Below, piece by piece: positions 1-8,702 of a stretch of DNA of 64,000 nucleotides. Below the pieces are notes generated by a model. That model did not search any database. It was not told where the DNA came from and saw nothing but the letters and a program-made list of their open reading frames with translations. The translations under genes and the position numbers were made by a program. Each line of letters begins with the position of its first letter. Position 1 is the stretch's first letter. The stretch is from an uncultured Anaerolineae bacterium (GTDB lineage: Bacteria; Chloroflexota; Anaerolineae; Anaerolineales; Villigracilaceae), in NCBI GenBank assembly GCA_903822545.1, contig CAIJPN010000178.1, positions 1-64,000 on the forward strand, written 5' to 3'.

Positions 1-834
1 ACCGCCCAGGCTGCCAGCGTCCCGGTGGAAACTCCAGTTCGCCCGGCAATGCCACAGGTGACAGGAAAACCCATCGAAACGGTGACTGCCAAAGCCGAAA
101 CACCCGATCCAGCCCCGCGCCAGGCTGCGACAACGGAATTCAGCCCGAAGATAACTGCCCAGGCTGCCAGTGTCCCGGTGGAAACCCCGGAAATGCCACA
201 GGTGACAGGAAAACCCATCGAAACGGTGACTGCCAAAGCCGAAACACCCGATCCAGCCCCGAGTCAGGTCGCGACAACGGAATCCAGCCCGAAGATGACC
301 GCCCAGGCTGTCAGCGTTCCAGCGGAAACCCCGGCAAGGTCACAGGTGACAGGAAAATCCATCGAAACGGTGACTGCCAAAGCTGAAACACCTGATCCAG
401 CCCCGCGCCAGGCCGCGACAACGGAATCCGGCCCGAAAATGACCGCCCAGGCTGCCAGCGTTCCGGTGGAAACCCCGGCGAGACCACAGGTGACAGGAAA
501 ACCCATCGAAACGGTGACTGCCAAAGCTAAAACACCTGATCCAGCCCCGCGCCAGGCCGCCAGTGTCCCGGTGGAAACCCCGGAAATGCCACAGGTGACA
601 GGGAAACCCATCGAAACGGTGACTGTCAAAGCCGAAACACCCGATCCAGCCCCGCGCCAGGCCGCGACAACGGAATCCAGCCCGAAGATGACCGCCCAGG
701 CTGCCAGCGCCCTGGTTGAAACCCCGGAAATGCCACAGGTGACAGGAAAACCCATCGAAACGGTGACTGCCAAAGCCGAAACACCTGATCCAGCCCCGCG
801 CCAGGCCGCGATAACGGAATCCAGCCCGAAGATG
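1..834 (+). repeat. In-frame tandem repeat array in fliK, ~144-bp unit, six copies
   Basis: Units start near 1, 154, 298, 442, ~559 and 691. A full unit is 48 codons and contains the core QVTGKPIETVTAKAETPDPA. The first visible unit is 51 codons. The fourth-fifth junction lacks 13 codons, apparently by recombination between QAA-coding stretches. Copies differ by only a few residues, so expansion is recent. The array runs off the left edge, so the true copy number is unknown. Confidence 0.95.
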
Positions 835-1707
835 GTTGAGCAGCCCGCTCAAACGATGTTTTTTGGTGTGGAAAGTGGAAGTAAGGATGAAAAACTTGGG
901 TCTGCATCTGCACAAACGGTGAGTGATGATGCGGTTGCAGCCCAGAATGATATGGGCTTGCAACAAATTCGGGTGGCGGATGATGCTAAAGTTGAAAAAA
1001 CAGGAGTTGAGAAGGATTTCTCAATGCCTGATGGTGCCGGGATACAGCAAAAGGTTGCGAATGCTGCGGTAACGGGACGAACGGACGGGGCGGACAGCGT
1101 CCTGCCTGTGATGCAGAAAAATGAACCAGCGAAGGGTGAGCCGGTTGTCCAGGATGAAAAATCCAGCCGGGCCTTTTTTAAGAAGGATGAGAGGAAGGTT
1201 GGGGATGTTGAAAAATCGTCTGAAAGTGGAAAGCTGGCGGCTTTTGGCAGCCCGCTGCATACGCAGGCGATGGGCAAGCCGGATGCGAACTTTGCTGCCA
1301 GCCACTCGCCAGTGGTGGATGTGGCCGAGCAGGTGGCGCGCCAGTTGAGTACGAGGCTCCAGCCAGGGATGGGCGCGATGCGCCTGGAGTTGCACCCGCA
1401 GGAGTTGGGCGCGATCGATGTGCAGGTGGCGCGCGGCCCGCAGGGTGTGAGTGTGACCTTTTTTGCAGAACAACCCGCCACGGGGCGGTTGCTTGAAGCC
1501 CAAATGGGCCAGTTGCGCCAGTCGCTTAGTGATGCGGGTGTGCAGTTGGCCGGGCTGAATGTTGGACAGCAAAGACAGGAAGGAGGTGGTTTCCAGCAGA
1601 ACCCGTTTGCCCGGGCGCAGCAGGTGAGTGCGCCGGTGGCAGCCACAAGCGCCGAGGAACCTGATGCGCTGGCATGGCAGGCGGGCAGGATTGATTATCG
1701 GGTGTAG
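1..1707 (+). CDS. fliK: FliK, flagellar hook-length control protein (5' end cut by window)
   Basis: The frame is open from base 1 without a start, so the gene begins upstream. The first ~278 codons are near-identical tandem repeats rich in Pro, Thr, Ala and Glu. A charged linker follows, then a C-terminal Flg_hook domain at about nt 1320-1570 (core MRLELHPQELGAIDVQVA). FliK measures the growing hook and, through this C-terminal domain, switches the export gate from hook to filament substrates. The repeats fit the extended secreted ruler part. The next gene is flgD, as in standard hook operons. An A/P-rich protein could mimic a ruler, but the Flg_hook core and the context make this call firm. 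Confidence 0.9.
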   Translation, partial: TAQAASVPVETPVRPAMPQVTGKPIETVTAKAETPDPAPRQAATTEFSPKITAQAASVPVETPEMPQVTGKPIETVTAKAETPDPAPSQVATTESSPKMTAQAVSVPAETPARSQVTGKSIETVTAKAETPDPAPRQAATTESGPKMTAQAASVPVETPARPQVTGKPIETVTAKAKTPDPAPRQAASVPVETPEMPQVTGKPIETVTVKAETPDPAPRQAATTESSPKMTAQAASALVETPEMPQVTGKPIETVTAKAETPDPAPRQAAITESSPKMVEQPAQTMFFGVESGSKDEKLGSASAQTVSDDAVAAQNDMGLQQIRVADDAKVEKTGVEKDFSMPDGAGIQQKVANAAVTGRTDGADSVLPVMQKNEPAKGEPVVQDEKSSRAFFKKDERKVGDVEKSSESGKLAAFGSPLHTQAMGKPDANFAASHSPVVDVAEQVARQLSTRLQPGMGAMRLELHPQELGAIDVQVARGPQGVSVTFFAEQPATGRLLEAQMGQLRQSLSDAGVQLAGLNVGQQRQEGGGFQQNPFARAQQVSAPVAATSAEEPDALAWQAGRIDYRV

Positions 1708-1740
1708 GTGTAAGTTATTTTTGCAAGGAAGGAGAGTGTT

Positions 1741-2181
1741 ATGTCGGTAAATGCAGTTTCAGCAGTTTCTCATAGTTATTCGGCGATGGCAGCCAGCAGT
1801 TCTGCCTCGTCCAGGAGTATTACAACCAGCAATGCGATGGATGCGAATCAGTTCATGCAGCTTCTGATGGCGCAGTTGACCCACCAGGATCCGCTGGAGC
1901 CGATGAACAACACTGAGATGCTGACGCAGTTCTCGCAGTTGAATTCGCTCCAGGAATTGCGCGATATTCGCACAACGCTGGAAGCGGTGTCGGTTTCGAA
2001 CCAGACCACTTACCTGGCGAGCCTGATCGGGAAGATGGTGAAGGCCAGCCGAAGCGATGGGAAGACTATTGAAGGTGTGGTAACTGGCGTTGAGACCAGC
2101 CAAGATAAGCCGCAGTTGTTGATCGGCGATGAAAGGGTCGATTTAAGCAACGTGCAGGAGATCCAAGGAGATGTTTCATGA
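1741..2181 (+). CDS. flgD: FlgD, hook-capping / basal-body rod modification protein
   Basis: 146 residues. The N-terminal FlgD signature is clear at about residues 35-75 (NQFMQLLMAQLTHQDPLEPM, then a QFSQLNSLQEL stretch), preceded by a Ser/Ala-rich secretion-competent leader. FlgD caps the growing hook so that FlgE subunits can polymerise. The protein is short and lacks the Ig-like C-terminal domain of enterobacterial FlgD, like Gram-positive versions. A strong Shine-Dalgarno (GGAAGGAG) lies 6-8 nt before the ATG. The stop overlaps the next start (ATGA), indicating translational coupling. Confidence 0.93.
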   Translation: MSVNAVSAVSHSYSAMAASSSASSRSITTSNAMDANQFMQLLMAQLTHQDPLEPMNNTEMLTQFSQLNSLQELRDIRTTLEAVSVSNQTTYLASLIGKMVKASRSDGKTIEGVVTGVETSQDKPQLLIGDERVDLSNVQEIQGDVS

Positions 2182-2603
2182 CCGATCCATTTAGCGTTCA
2201 GCTTGGACGAATAAATGGGACGGGCCAACAGCCTGCCAAACCCGCCAGCACGACGACCCAGCCCGTGCAGGGGCCCAGTTTCACTGAAACTCTTGAATCC
2301 GTTCAGGGCGTGCGATTTTCCAATCATGCGCAGAAACGCCTGCAAAGTCGAGAGATTTACCTGGACAGCGAGAACGTTAACCGGCTGTCAGATGCAATCG
2401 ACAAGGCAGAAAAGCGCGGCGGGAAATCCTCGCTGGTCATGGTAGACGATCTGGCTTTCATTGTGAATGTCAAGGAGCGCACCGTTGTCACAGCGCTGGA
2501 TAAGAATCAGCGCGGAGAGGGTGTTTTCACCCAAATCGACAGTGTGGTGTTTGCAGACCCGGCCAAAAGCAGTACCAAATCGTCCATCGATATAAAAGGT
2601 TAA
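2178..2603 (+). CDS. TIGR02530-family flagellar operon protein
   Basis: 141 residues; starts inside the flgD stop by a 4-nt overlap. Residues ~45-130 match the small conserved flagellar-operon family TIGR02530: FSNHAQKRLQSREIYL, then DAIDKAEKRGGKSSLVMVDD, then VVTALDKNQ and a terminal FTQIDSVVF. In Firmicutes this gene sits between flgD and flgE, exactly as here. Its molecular role is not well defined; hook assembly or its control is likely from position. The N-terminal ~40 residues are low-complexity and probably disordered. Confidence 0.85.
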   Translation: MTDPFSVQLGRINGTGQQPAKPASTTTQPVQGPSFTETLESVQGVRFSNHAQKRLQSREIYLDSENVNRLSDAIDKAEKRGGKSSLVMVDDLAFIVNVKERTVVTALDKNQRGEGVFTQIDSVVFADPAKSSTKSSIDIKG

Positions 2604-2633
2604 TCCAATTCAACTTTTCAAACTCAAAAATCA

Positions 2634-2664
2634 TTCAGGCTGGCCCTCCTGGAGGAAGCCTGAA
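2634..2664 (+). promoter_or_regulatory. Hairpin in the flgE leader
   Basis: TTCAGGCT (2634-2641) pairs with AGCCTGAA (2657-2664), with an inner CCTCC/GGAGG pairing. No T-run follows and the flgE Shine-Dalgarno lies downstream. It could stabilise or process the flgE part of the message, since hook protein is needed in large excess over FlgD. Function is inferred. Confidence 0.45.
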
Positions 2665-2687
2665 GCACCCACCAAAAGGAGATAAAA

Positions 2688-3962
2688 ATGATCCGCTCAA
2701 TGTTCACCGCTATCAGTTCTTTAGGCCTTCACCAGAAGTATTTGGATGTCGTTTCCAACAATCTTGCCAATGCCAACACCACCGGTTACAAAGCCAGCCG
2801 TGTCCTGTTCCAGGATCAATTCGCGCAGACGATGAGCGTCGGTTCAGCGCCCAGCGCTACCCTCGGCGGAACCAATCCCACGCAGATTGGTCTGGGTGTG
2901 GGCCTGGGTTATGTGGCGGGCAATTTTACGCAGGGCACTTTGCAAAACACCGGCCGCAACATGGATCTGGCTGTGCAGGGTGACGGTTTCTTTGTTTACG
3001 GACAGGATGCCAACCGCCGCTACTCGCGCGAAGGCTCAATGAGCCTCGACTCAGACGGGTACATGGTCAATATGGCCACCGGCTTGCGTACGCAAGGCTG
3101 GATGGTGGATGCCAATGGCGTTATCGACACCAACCTGCCAGTGGATGACATCCAGATCGACAAGGAAAAGACGATGGCGAAAGCCACTGAAAACGTTTAC
3201 CTGGGAGGCAACCTGAGCGCGAACACTGCCACAGATGGCACCGGCTCCGTTTCTGTTTCGATGGCTGTCTACGACTCGTTGGGCGCGCTCAACACTGCTA
3301 CACTGAAGCTGACCCGCGACGCCGTCAACCCGCTGCAATGGAACTGGGCGATTGTTGACCCGACCACCGGGCTGCCCAATGTTGCCACCGGCACGGGCGC
3401 TGGCACCATCACCTTTGATGTGAACGGCCAGGTGGATACCGCCATCATCCCGAATCCGGCTGTCACCACCGCTGTGACCATCCCCGGCTCGACTGGCTCG
3501 GCCAACGCCGGACAGGTTGCCGTGACCCTCGATTTCTCCAAGCTGACGATGCTGACCACCCCCACCAGTTCCACCGTCACCAGCCAGGATGGCCTGGCTG
3601 CCGGTTCTGTCTCGGATGTCTACATCGCTCCGAAAGATGGCACAGTTTCGTTGATCTATGCCAACGGCCTGACGGAAGTCGTTGGACAGGTGGCCTTGGC
3701 ACGCTTCACCAACCCCACCGGCCTGGTACATGCTGAAAATACCACCTTCGTGCCGGGTTTGAACTCTGGCACCGCGCAGATTGGCGTTGCCGCTGGGGGT
3801 GGGCGCGGAGCAATTGCCTCAGGCAACCTGGAAGCCTCCAATGTGGATATGGCCCAGGAATTCACCAACATGATCCTGGCCCAGCGTGGGTTCCAGGCTT
3901 CATCCCGCGTGATCACCACCTCGGATGAAATCTTGCAGGAACTTGTCAATCTCAAGCGGTAA
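2688..3962 (+). CDS. flgE: FlgE, flagellar hook protein
   Basis: 424 residues. The N-terminal rod/hook motif is present (LDVVSNNLANANTTGYKASR, residues ~19-38), as is the FlgE core GRNMDLAVQGDGFFVYG, a Thr/Ala-rich central D2-like insertion (~160-300), and the C-terminal coiled-coil segment ending VITTSDEILQELVNLKR. It forms the hook filament that joins basal body to flagellum and is exported by the flagellar type III system. AAAAGGAG precedes the ATG. Length and central domain favour FlgE over FlgF/FlgG. A strong terminator follows at once, so flbD and mot genes are not directly downstream. Confidence 0.93.
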   Translation: MIRSMFTAISSLGLHQKYLDVVSNNLANANTTGYKASRVLFQDQFAQTMSVGSAPSATLGGTNPTQIGLGVGLGYVAGNFTQGTLQNTGRNMDLAVQGDGFFVYGQDANRRYSREGSMSLDSDGYMVNMATGLRTQGWMVDANGVIDTNLPVDDIQIDKEKTMAKATENVYLGGNLSANTATDGTGSVSVSMAVYDSLGALNTATLKLTRDAVNPLQWNWAIVDPTTGLPNVATGTGAGTITFDVNGQVDTAIIPNPAVTTAVTIPGSTGSANAGQVAVTLDFSKLTMLTTPTSSTVTSQDGLAAGSVSDVYIAPKDGTVSLIYANGLTEVVGQVALARFTNPTGLVHAENTTFVPGLNSGTAQIGVAAGGGRGAIASGNLEASNVDMAQEFTNMILAQRGFQASSRVITTSDEILQELVNLKR

Positions 3963-3973
3963 ACTGTAAATAG

Positions 3974-4009
3974 AAAGAACCGGCGTCGGGAAACCGACGC
4001 CGGTTCTTT
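3974..4009. terminator. Rho-independent terminator after flgE
   Basis: A perfect 16-bp stem (3974-3989 with 3994-4009), GAAA loop, bordered by T-rich sequence. It separates flgE from the convergent crp-like gene and can work on both strands. Confidence 0.93.
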
Positions 4010-4039
4010 GTTTAACCCAACCCATCAGGAGGATAGCGC

Positions 4040-4750
4040 CTATTTGCAATACTTTGCCAGCCCGGCGCGATTCAGTACCACAATTTTGCCGTTGGCGTTG
4101 ATGGAGATGAATTCCTGTTCGCGGAAAAAAACCATCACCGTATTGACACGTTTGCGCGAAGCGCCCACCAGGTCGGCGATATCGCTCTGGGTCAGGTGAA
4201 TGGGGATCAGCACCGATTCACCGTCAGCGCGGCCATACTTTTCAGCAAAAGCCAGCACCTGGCGCGCTACCCGCCCGTAGACATCCAGCGTAGCCAGGGC
4301 CTGGATCAATTCATTTGCCAGCCGCACCCGCGCCGAAAGGATGCGCACCAGGCTTTGGGCGACTGCCGGGAACTGGCGCAGTGCTTCTTGGAAGGCCTGT
4401 TTATCCATCCACAACAACAGCGAATCTTCGAGCGTGACAGCACTGGCAGAACGCCCGGAACTATCAATCAGGCTCATCTCGCCGACAGTATCGCCCGCGC
4501 CGAGGATGGCCAGCACAACATCGCGCCCATCGGCCTGCTCGACATGGATTTTGACCGTGCCATACAGGATGATATACACCGCTTCGCCAGGCAGTTCAGC
4601 CGTCACAATGCTGGTTCCAGCTGCTACCATACGGCGGTGTGCCTGGTGGGCCACCCAGTTCAGCTCAGTCGCGGTCAACCCATCAAACAGCGGGATGGTT
4701 CCCAGGATATTGCGCGTTTCGTCCGATTTCAGATCAGCCATACGTAACAT
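4040..4750 (-). CDS. Crp/Fnr-family transcriptional regulator
   Basis: 236 residues from ATG 4750, chosen because GAGGG lies ~8 nt upstream; an in-frame open stretch reaches 4816 but has no ribosome site. A cyclic-nucleotide-binding-like beta-barrel occupies ~20-130 (with GEAVYIILYGTVKIHV and GDTVGEMSLID), then the dimer helix, then a winged helix (HLTQSDIADLVGASRKRVNT, ~187-206). There is no N-terminal Cys cluster, so it is not a classic oxygen-sensing Fnr. The ligand is unknown. It lies 66 nt downstream of the MBL hydrolase gene and is probably co-transcribed with it. Confidence 0.88.
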   Translation of the reverse strand: MLRMADLKSDETRNILGTIPLFDGLTATELNWVAHQAHRRMVAAGTSIVTAELPGEAVYIILYGTVKIHVEQADGRDVVLAILGAGDTVGEMSLIDSSGRSASAVTLEDSLLLWMDKQAFQEALRQFPAVAQSLVRILSARVRLANELIQALATLDVYGRVARQVLAFAEKYGRADGESVLIPIHLTQSDIADLVGASRKRVNTVMVFFREQEFISINANGKIVVLNRAGLAKYCK

Positions 4751-4815
4751 GATTTTACCCTCGTGCGCCGAATAATTGTCTGAACATTTTTGGAAGGAAA
4801 AGCCACAGGTTTGCA

Positions 4816-5760
4816 CTAATTCTGCAAAAGAAGAGCTTCCGCCTCCCAGGTGGGTTCCTGGCTGACAGCTGGCAGAGCCACTTCCAACCCTTCACAGGCG
4901 GCGAAGGCTGCCGGGAAGCTGTTGCGCGCCTGGGCATCAATTTGAGCAACGGTTTCATCGTCATAATTGGGGTCGTGGTGGAACAGGGCCAGTTGCTTCA
5001 CACCGGCTGCCAGCGCCAGTTCACAGGCCATCTGCGGGGTGGAGTGCCCGAAGCCTTGTTTTGAGCCAAAACCGGCCTCGCCGCGATAATCCGCTTCGGA
5101 ATATTGCGCATCGTGGATGAGCAGGTCGGCGTTTTTGGCAAAGGCCGCCAGCCGCCGGTCGGTGCCCACGTAGCCTTCTGTGTCGGTGGCATAAACGATG
5201 GCCTGATCACACCATTCGATGCGGTAGACCAGGACTCCGCCCGGGTGGGCGTAAGAGCGCATGATGCGAATGATCACTGCGTCGGGGCGGGTGGGTGTGG
5301 CATTTTTCCCCAGGCGGATGGCGTTATCATCAATCACGATGATGTCAGTCTCTTGCAGCGAGTGAATTTCTTTGGTGGAGTTCATCTCGCGCAGGCTGAC
5401 GGGGAAGGCTGGCGGGGTCTGGTTGCGGATGAGCAGTTCTTCCAGGGCCTGTTCTGATGATCCCGGCCCAAACAGGTACAGCCGCGATTTGGGGTTGTAA
5501 GCCGGGGCGAAGAAGGGGAAGCCCTGGGTATGGTCGTGGTGGAGGTGGCTGAACAGGATGACGGCTTCGGTAACGCCGCGTTTTAGCAGGTCGCGCCCGA
5601 GTGGGATGATGCCAGTGCCGGCATCGAGGATGATGGTGTGTTTTCCAGCGCGAACCTCGACACAGGCAGTGTTGCCACCAAACTGGGTGGTCTGCGCGCC
5701 AGGGGTGGGATGGCTGCCTCGTGTGCCCCAAAATTTGACGGTCAGGGTATTTTCTTTCAT
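4816..5760 (-). CDS. MBL-fold metallohydrolase (cyclic-phosphodiesterase-like)
   Basis: 314 residues; AAGGAG precedes the ATG. The metal-binding motif is H72-L-H74-H75-D76-H77, with LDAGTG just before it and later HDAQYS and LFHHDPNYDD segments. The layout resembles the subgroup containing RNase Z-like and cyclic-nucleotide phosphodiesterase class II proteins. Substrate cannot be assigned. The neighbouring Crp-like regulator makes a cyclic-nucleotide link attractive, but that is inference only. Confidence 0.85.
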   Translation of the reverse strand: MKENTLTVKFWGTRGSHPTPGAQTTQFGGNTACVEVRAGKHTIILDAGTGIIPLGRDLLKRGVTEAVILFSHLHHDHTQGFPFFAPAYNPKSRLYLFGPGSSEQALEELLIRNQTPPAFPVSLREMNSTKEIHSLQETDIIVIDDNAIRLGKNATPTRPDAVIIRIMRSYAHPGGVLVYRIEWCDQAIVYATDTEGYVGTDRRLAAFAKNADLLIHDAQYSEADYRGEAGFGSKQGFGHSTPQMACELALAAGVKQLALFHHDPNYDDETVAQIDAQARNSFPAAFAACEGLEVALPAVSQEPTWEAEALLLQN

Positions 5761-5952
5761 GGCGGTCTCCTTTTTTACTGGTGCAAGTGGTTGGTGTGTT
5801 ACTTTCTGATCCTATTATCGGTCTGATGGCCGGTTATCACAACGCAACCTGGGACAGGGTAAGTGAGAAATATTGCACAATCAGGCGATTTCGCCTGGTT
5901 ACAGGAATCAAAAAACGGGCAAAATGCCCGTTTTTACGCAAAATTAGCGAGG
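5761..5952. other. Intergenic segment upstream of the MBL gene
   Basis: Carries the MBL ribosome site, presumably its promoter, a 7-bp hairpin at 5882-5897 (CAGGCGA/TCGCCTG) and the terminator of the PP2C unit. No credible gene seen. Confidence 0.6.
5911..5935 (-). terminator. Terminator downstream of the PP2C gene
   Basis: AAAAACGGGCA / TGCCCGTTTTT with a 3-nt loop and a run of Ts on the minus strand, 18 nt past the phosphatase stop. Confidence 0.88.
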
Positions 5953-6795
5953 TTATCCCTGCACCCAGGCTGGGCCGCTGCCGGGGGTGAAGGGCATGCC
6001 CAGCATGACTACGGTGATGTTGTCGTGTCCGCCACGCTGGTTGGCAAGCGCAATCAGCGTATCAATGGCCTGGCTGAAGGTTGCGCCGCTGATGGTTTCC
6101 AGGATTTCGGAATCGTTCACAAGGTCGGTCAAGCCATCGGAGCACATCATGATCACATCGCCTGGTTTGAGCGTCGTGCCCTGGTTGGCGCGGGCTTTGG
6201 AATCGCTGTCAGTGCTGTTCAGGAACAGGCGCAAATCTGGTTCTGGCGGTTCGCTGGAGCCCAGGAACCGGCGGATGACGTGCATGTTGGGGTGGCCTTT
6301 AACCTGGGAGCGATCCAAAAGTCCTTTTTCGATGGCTTCCTGGATCCAGGTATGGTCGCGTGAAATCTGTTGGATTTTCCCGTCGCGCATGAGGTAGATG
6401 CGCGAATCGCCTGCATAGCCGATGTAAAGCTGCTGTCCGACAATCCACACGCATGAGACGGTGGCGCCCATGCCTTTGCGGGTGGCGTCCAGGTCGGCCT
6501 GTTCGTAGATGGATTCGCTGGCGCGGTAGAAACTTTCCTGGAAAACCGCCAACGGGTGCCCGCCATCGCTGTTGGCAACGGCATCGCTGATCAGGTTAAC
6601 GGCCATTTCTGAAGCCACTTCACCCGCGCGATGTCCGCCTATGCCATCCGATACGATGGCAAAGACGGAGGGTGTCGGGTTGTTTGGGCCGAGGCTGTAT
6701 GCTGTTACGGCAAAGTTATCCTCGTTATTTTTGCCCGACATGCCGGGGTGGCTTTTGGCAGCCACATACAGGTGCGCGCGCTGGCTTTGGTTCAT
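5953..6795 (-). CDS. PP2C-family Ser/Thr protein phosphatase
   Basis: 280 residues. PPM metal-site motifs are intact: NNEDNF (D27), VSDGIGGHRAGEVAS (D50, G51), MCSDGLTDLV and GGHDNITVV near the end. The enzyme is a cytosolic Mn/Mg-dependent phosphatase (Stp/PrpC type) that reverses Hanks-kinase phosphorylation. Its start overlaps the stop of the upstream FHA gene by 4 nt. The pair therefore forms a phospho-Thr signalling module, a phospho-reader plus an eraser. No kinase gene is in the window. Confidence 0.92.
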   Translation of the reverse strand: MNQSQRAHLYVAAKSHPGMSGKNNEDNFAVTAYSLGPNNPTPSVFAIVSDGIGGHRAGEVASEMAVNLISDAVANSDGGHPLAVFQESFYRASESIYEQADLDATRKGMGATVSCVWIVGQQLYIGYAGDSRIYLMRDGKIQQISRDHTWIQEAIEKGLLDRSQVKGHPNMHVIRRFLGSSEPPEPDLRLFLNSTDSDSKARANQGTTLKPGDVIMMCSDGLTDLVNDSEILETISGATFSQAIDTLIALANQRGGHDNITVVMLGMPFTPGSGPAWVQG

Positions 6796-8684
6796 GGTTG
6801 GTTAAGCGGGGTCACTACCGGTTTGGGAGTTTTGGGCGGTTTTGTTAAGACAAAGCGATAGGTCAACTGCCCAAAGTTTACCACATCACCATGCCTGAGC
6901 GTACGGCCCGTGGATGGAACTGGCTCATAATTGAGCCATGTTCCGGCGGTGGAGTTTTGGTCAGCCAGGGTGTACTGGTCATCGTCATCCTGCCGCAGCC
7001 GGGCATGCAGCCCCGAAACGGAAGGGTGATCGAGAACGTTGGTCGCCTGGGTGGGGTCGGTGCCAAAGGTCAGTTCCCGGCCATAGAGTGGAATCGGGTC
7101 CCCGGGCGCGGGGCTTCGATCTGCAGTGAGCTTGGCGAAGTAGGCTGGCGGGGCCGGAGGTTTGCGCCGCAGCCAGGGGAAGGGGTTGGCGCGCGGGGCC
7201 GGGGCATTGCGCGGTTCGACAGCAGCCACTGAAACCGGTTGCGTGACCGGGTCGAGATTGCGTTTGCGTTTTTCGCGCAGGCTCTTCATGGAAGGGATGC
7301 GAAACTGACGGCTCATCAACAGGATGACCAGCAGCACCATGCCTGCCAGCAGAACCCCGCCAACCGCCAATATGCTGCGCTGACGGATGAGTACGCCCGT
7401 CAGGCCGCCCGGCGGCTGCTGGACAACGATTTCTACGGGTACTTCGGCGCTGGTGGCGTTCAGCCCGAGCGAGTCGCTGGCTTCTACTTGCAGGTTGAAT
7501 TGCTGGCTGGAGAGATATGAGCTCAAATCCCAGGTAAACCGGTCGAAAGGTTCGGATGTGTTTTCATCCACTACCTGGCCGTTAACCAGCAGGGCGGAAC
7601 GTGTCAGCGCGCGCGGGTGCTTATCGGGAAATTCCACCAGGATGGTGATTTCCTGCTCATCAGGTTGGGCATTCTGTAGATCAAAAGGATCGGTTTCGTT
7701 TTGGCGCACAATCTGGATGGGCGGGGAGACCAGCGCCAGGTTGGGTGGCTCCACTCGCATTTCTACCAATATGGGTGCCGATGTGATTGCCAGTTCGCCG
7801 CGGCTGATTTGCAACGACAGGCTTTGTTGGCCGCTGGCAATCACTTTGGAACTGTAATCGAGCTGGTAAATACCCCGGTGTGATGCGAACCAGGCTGTCA
7901 GGTCGGGCAGGGTCTCATCACCGGTGAAAGCCTGGTATTTCCCGCCAGTGATCTGGGTGAGTGATTCGAGTGCCAGCGCGCCGGGGTGGTCGAGATAAGC
8001 CTTGGAATCGATCATCCAAACATAAACACGCACGCCGAGCTGCGCCGCGCGTGAAATCAACTGGTTCAGGGGTTCAATATCCGCTTTTTCAAGGTGCGAC
8101 GAAATCAACAATACGGCCGGGCGCGCGCCTAAAATATCACTTTTTTGTTGGGCCACATCCAGGGCAAAGGTCAGGGCCGTCAGGCCTGGCTGCGATGTGC
8201 GCAGGGCCGGGTCGAAACCCGTCAGCCGCTGCCGCCATTCAGATGGGGGGTTGTGACTGGTAATAATCCCGCCATTCCAGGCCAGTGAAAGATCATCCAC
8301 CGGGTTTTCGGGCAGCAGTTGGGCCCAACTATCCAGTGCGGCCACCGCTTTGGAGTAACGTGAGTTTCCCAGCCCGTCGCGCACAGCCAGCGCCGGGCCA
8401 GAATTAACCGCCACCACCAGTTCCAGCGGGATTTGGAACTCTTCCACCCGCCCCGGCTTGATCAACTGACCATTTTCGAGAACCGACACGTTGGCAGCTG
8501 TCAGCCCGGAGACGAAATTGCCCTCGTTATCAAAGACATTCATCCACGCTGAAACACCTGGGAACTGGCTGGCATCCGGTTCCAGCAAAGTGGCAAAAGC
8601 TTTCCCCTGGGCATCCACCGCCGCTGACGGGAGCAACAGCCCACAGGCCACAACCAACACAAAAAGCAACTTTCTCCAACGCAT
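6792..8684 (-). CDS. Membrane protein with degenerate VWA domain and cytosolic FHA domain
   Basis: 630 residues from ATG 8684; a GTG at 8702 is the alternative. Signal peptide (RWRKLLFVLVVACGLLLPSA), extracellular VWA-like Rossmann region (~85-270), Ig-like region, one TM helix (~435-457) and a cytosolic C-terminal FHA domain (~535-620) with GREL, SGLHAR and NSTAGTWLN motifs. The MIDAS DxSxS is replaced by VNSGP, so metal-dependent adhesion is doubtful. FHA domains bind phosphothreonine. Coupling to PP2C suggests it links an envelope signal to protein phosphorylation. A TATCAT box lies 8 nt before ATG 8684. Confidence 0.85.
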   Translation of the reverse strand: MRWRKLLFVLVVACGLLLPSAAVDAQGKAFATLLEPDASQFPGVSAWMNVFDNEGNFVSGLTAANVSVLENGQLIKPGRVEEFQIPLELVVAVNSGPALAVRDGLGNSRYSKAVAALDSWAQLLPENPVDDLSLAWNGGIITSHNPPSEWRQRLTGFDPALRTSQPGLTALTFALDVAQQKSDILGARPAVLLISSHLEKADIEPLNQLISRAAQLGVRVYVWMIDSKAYLDHPGALALESLTQITGGKYQAFTGDETLPDLTAWFASHRGIYQLDYSSKVIASGQQSLSLQISRGELAITSAPILVEMRVEPPNLALVSPPIQIVRQNETDPFDLQNAQPDEQEITILVEFPDKHPRALTRSALLVNGQVVDENTSEPFDRFTWDLSSYLSSQQFNLQVEASDSLGLNATSAEVPVEIVVQQPPGGLTGVLIRQRSILAVGGVLLAGMVLLVILLMSRQFRIPSMKSLREKRKRNLDPVTQPVSVAAVEPRNAPAPRANPFPWLRRKPPAPPAYFAKLTADRSPAPGDPIPLYGRELTFGTDPTQATNVLDHPSVSGLHARLRQDDDDQYTLADQNSTAGTWLNYEPVPSTGRTLRHGDVVNFGQLTYRFVLTKPPKTPKPVVTPLNQP

Positions 8685-8702
8685 CAGCGCTGATGATAAC
8701 AC

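Noticed and set aside
264-966. Long minus-strand frames opposite the fliK repeats
   Set aside because: They mirror the repetitive sense gene, have no ribosome site or domain, and exist because the repeat unit lacks stops in other frames.
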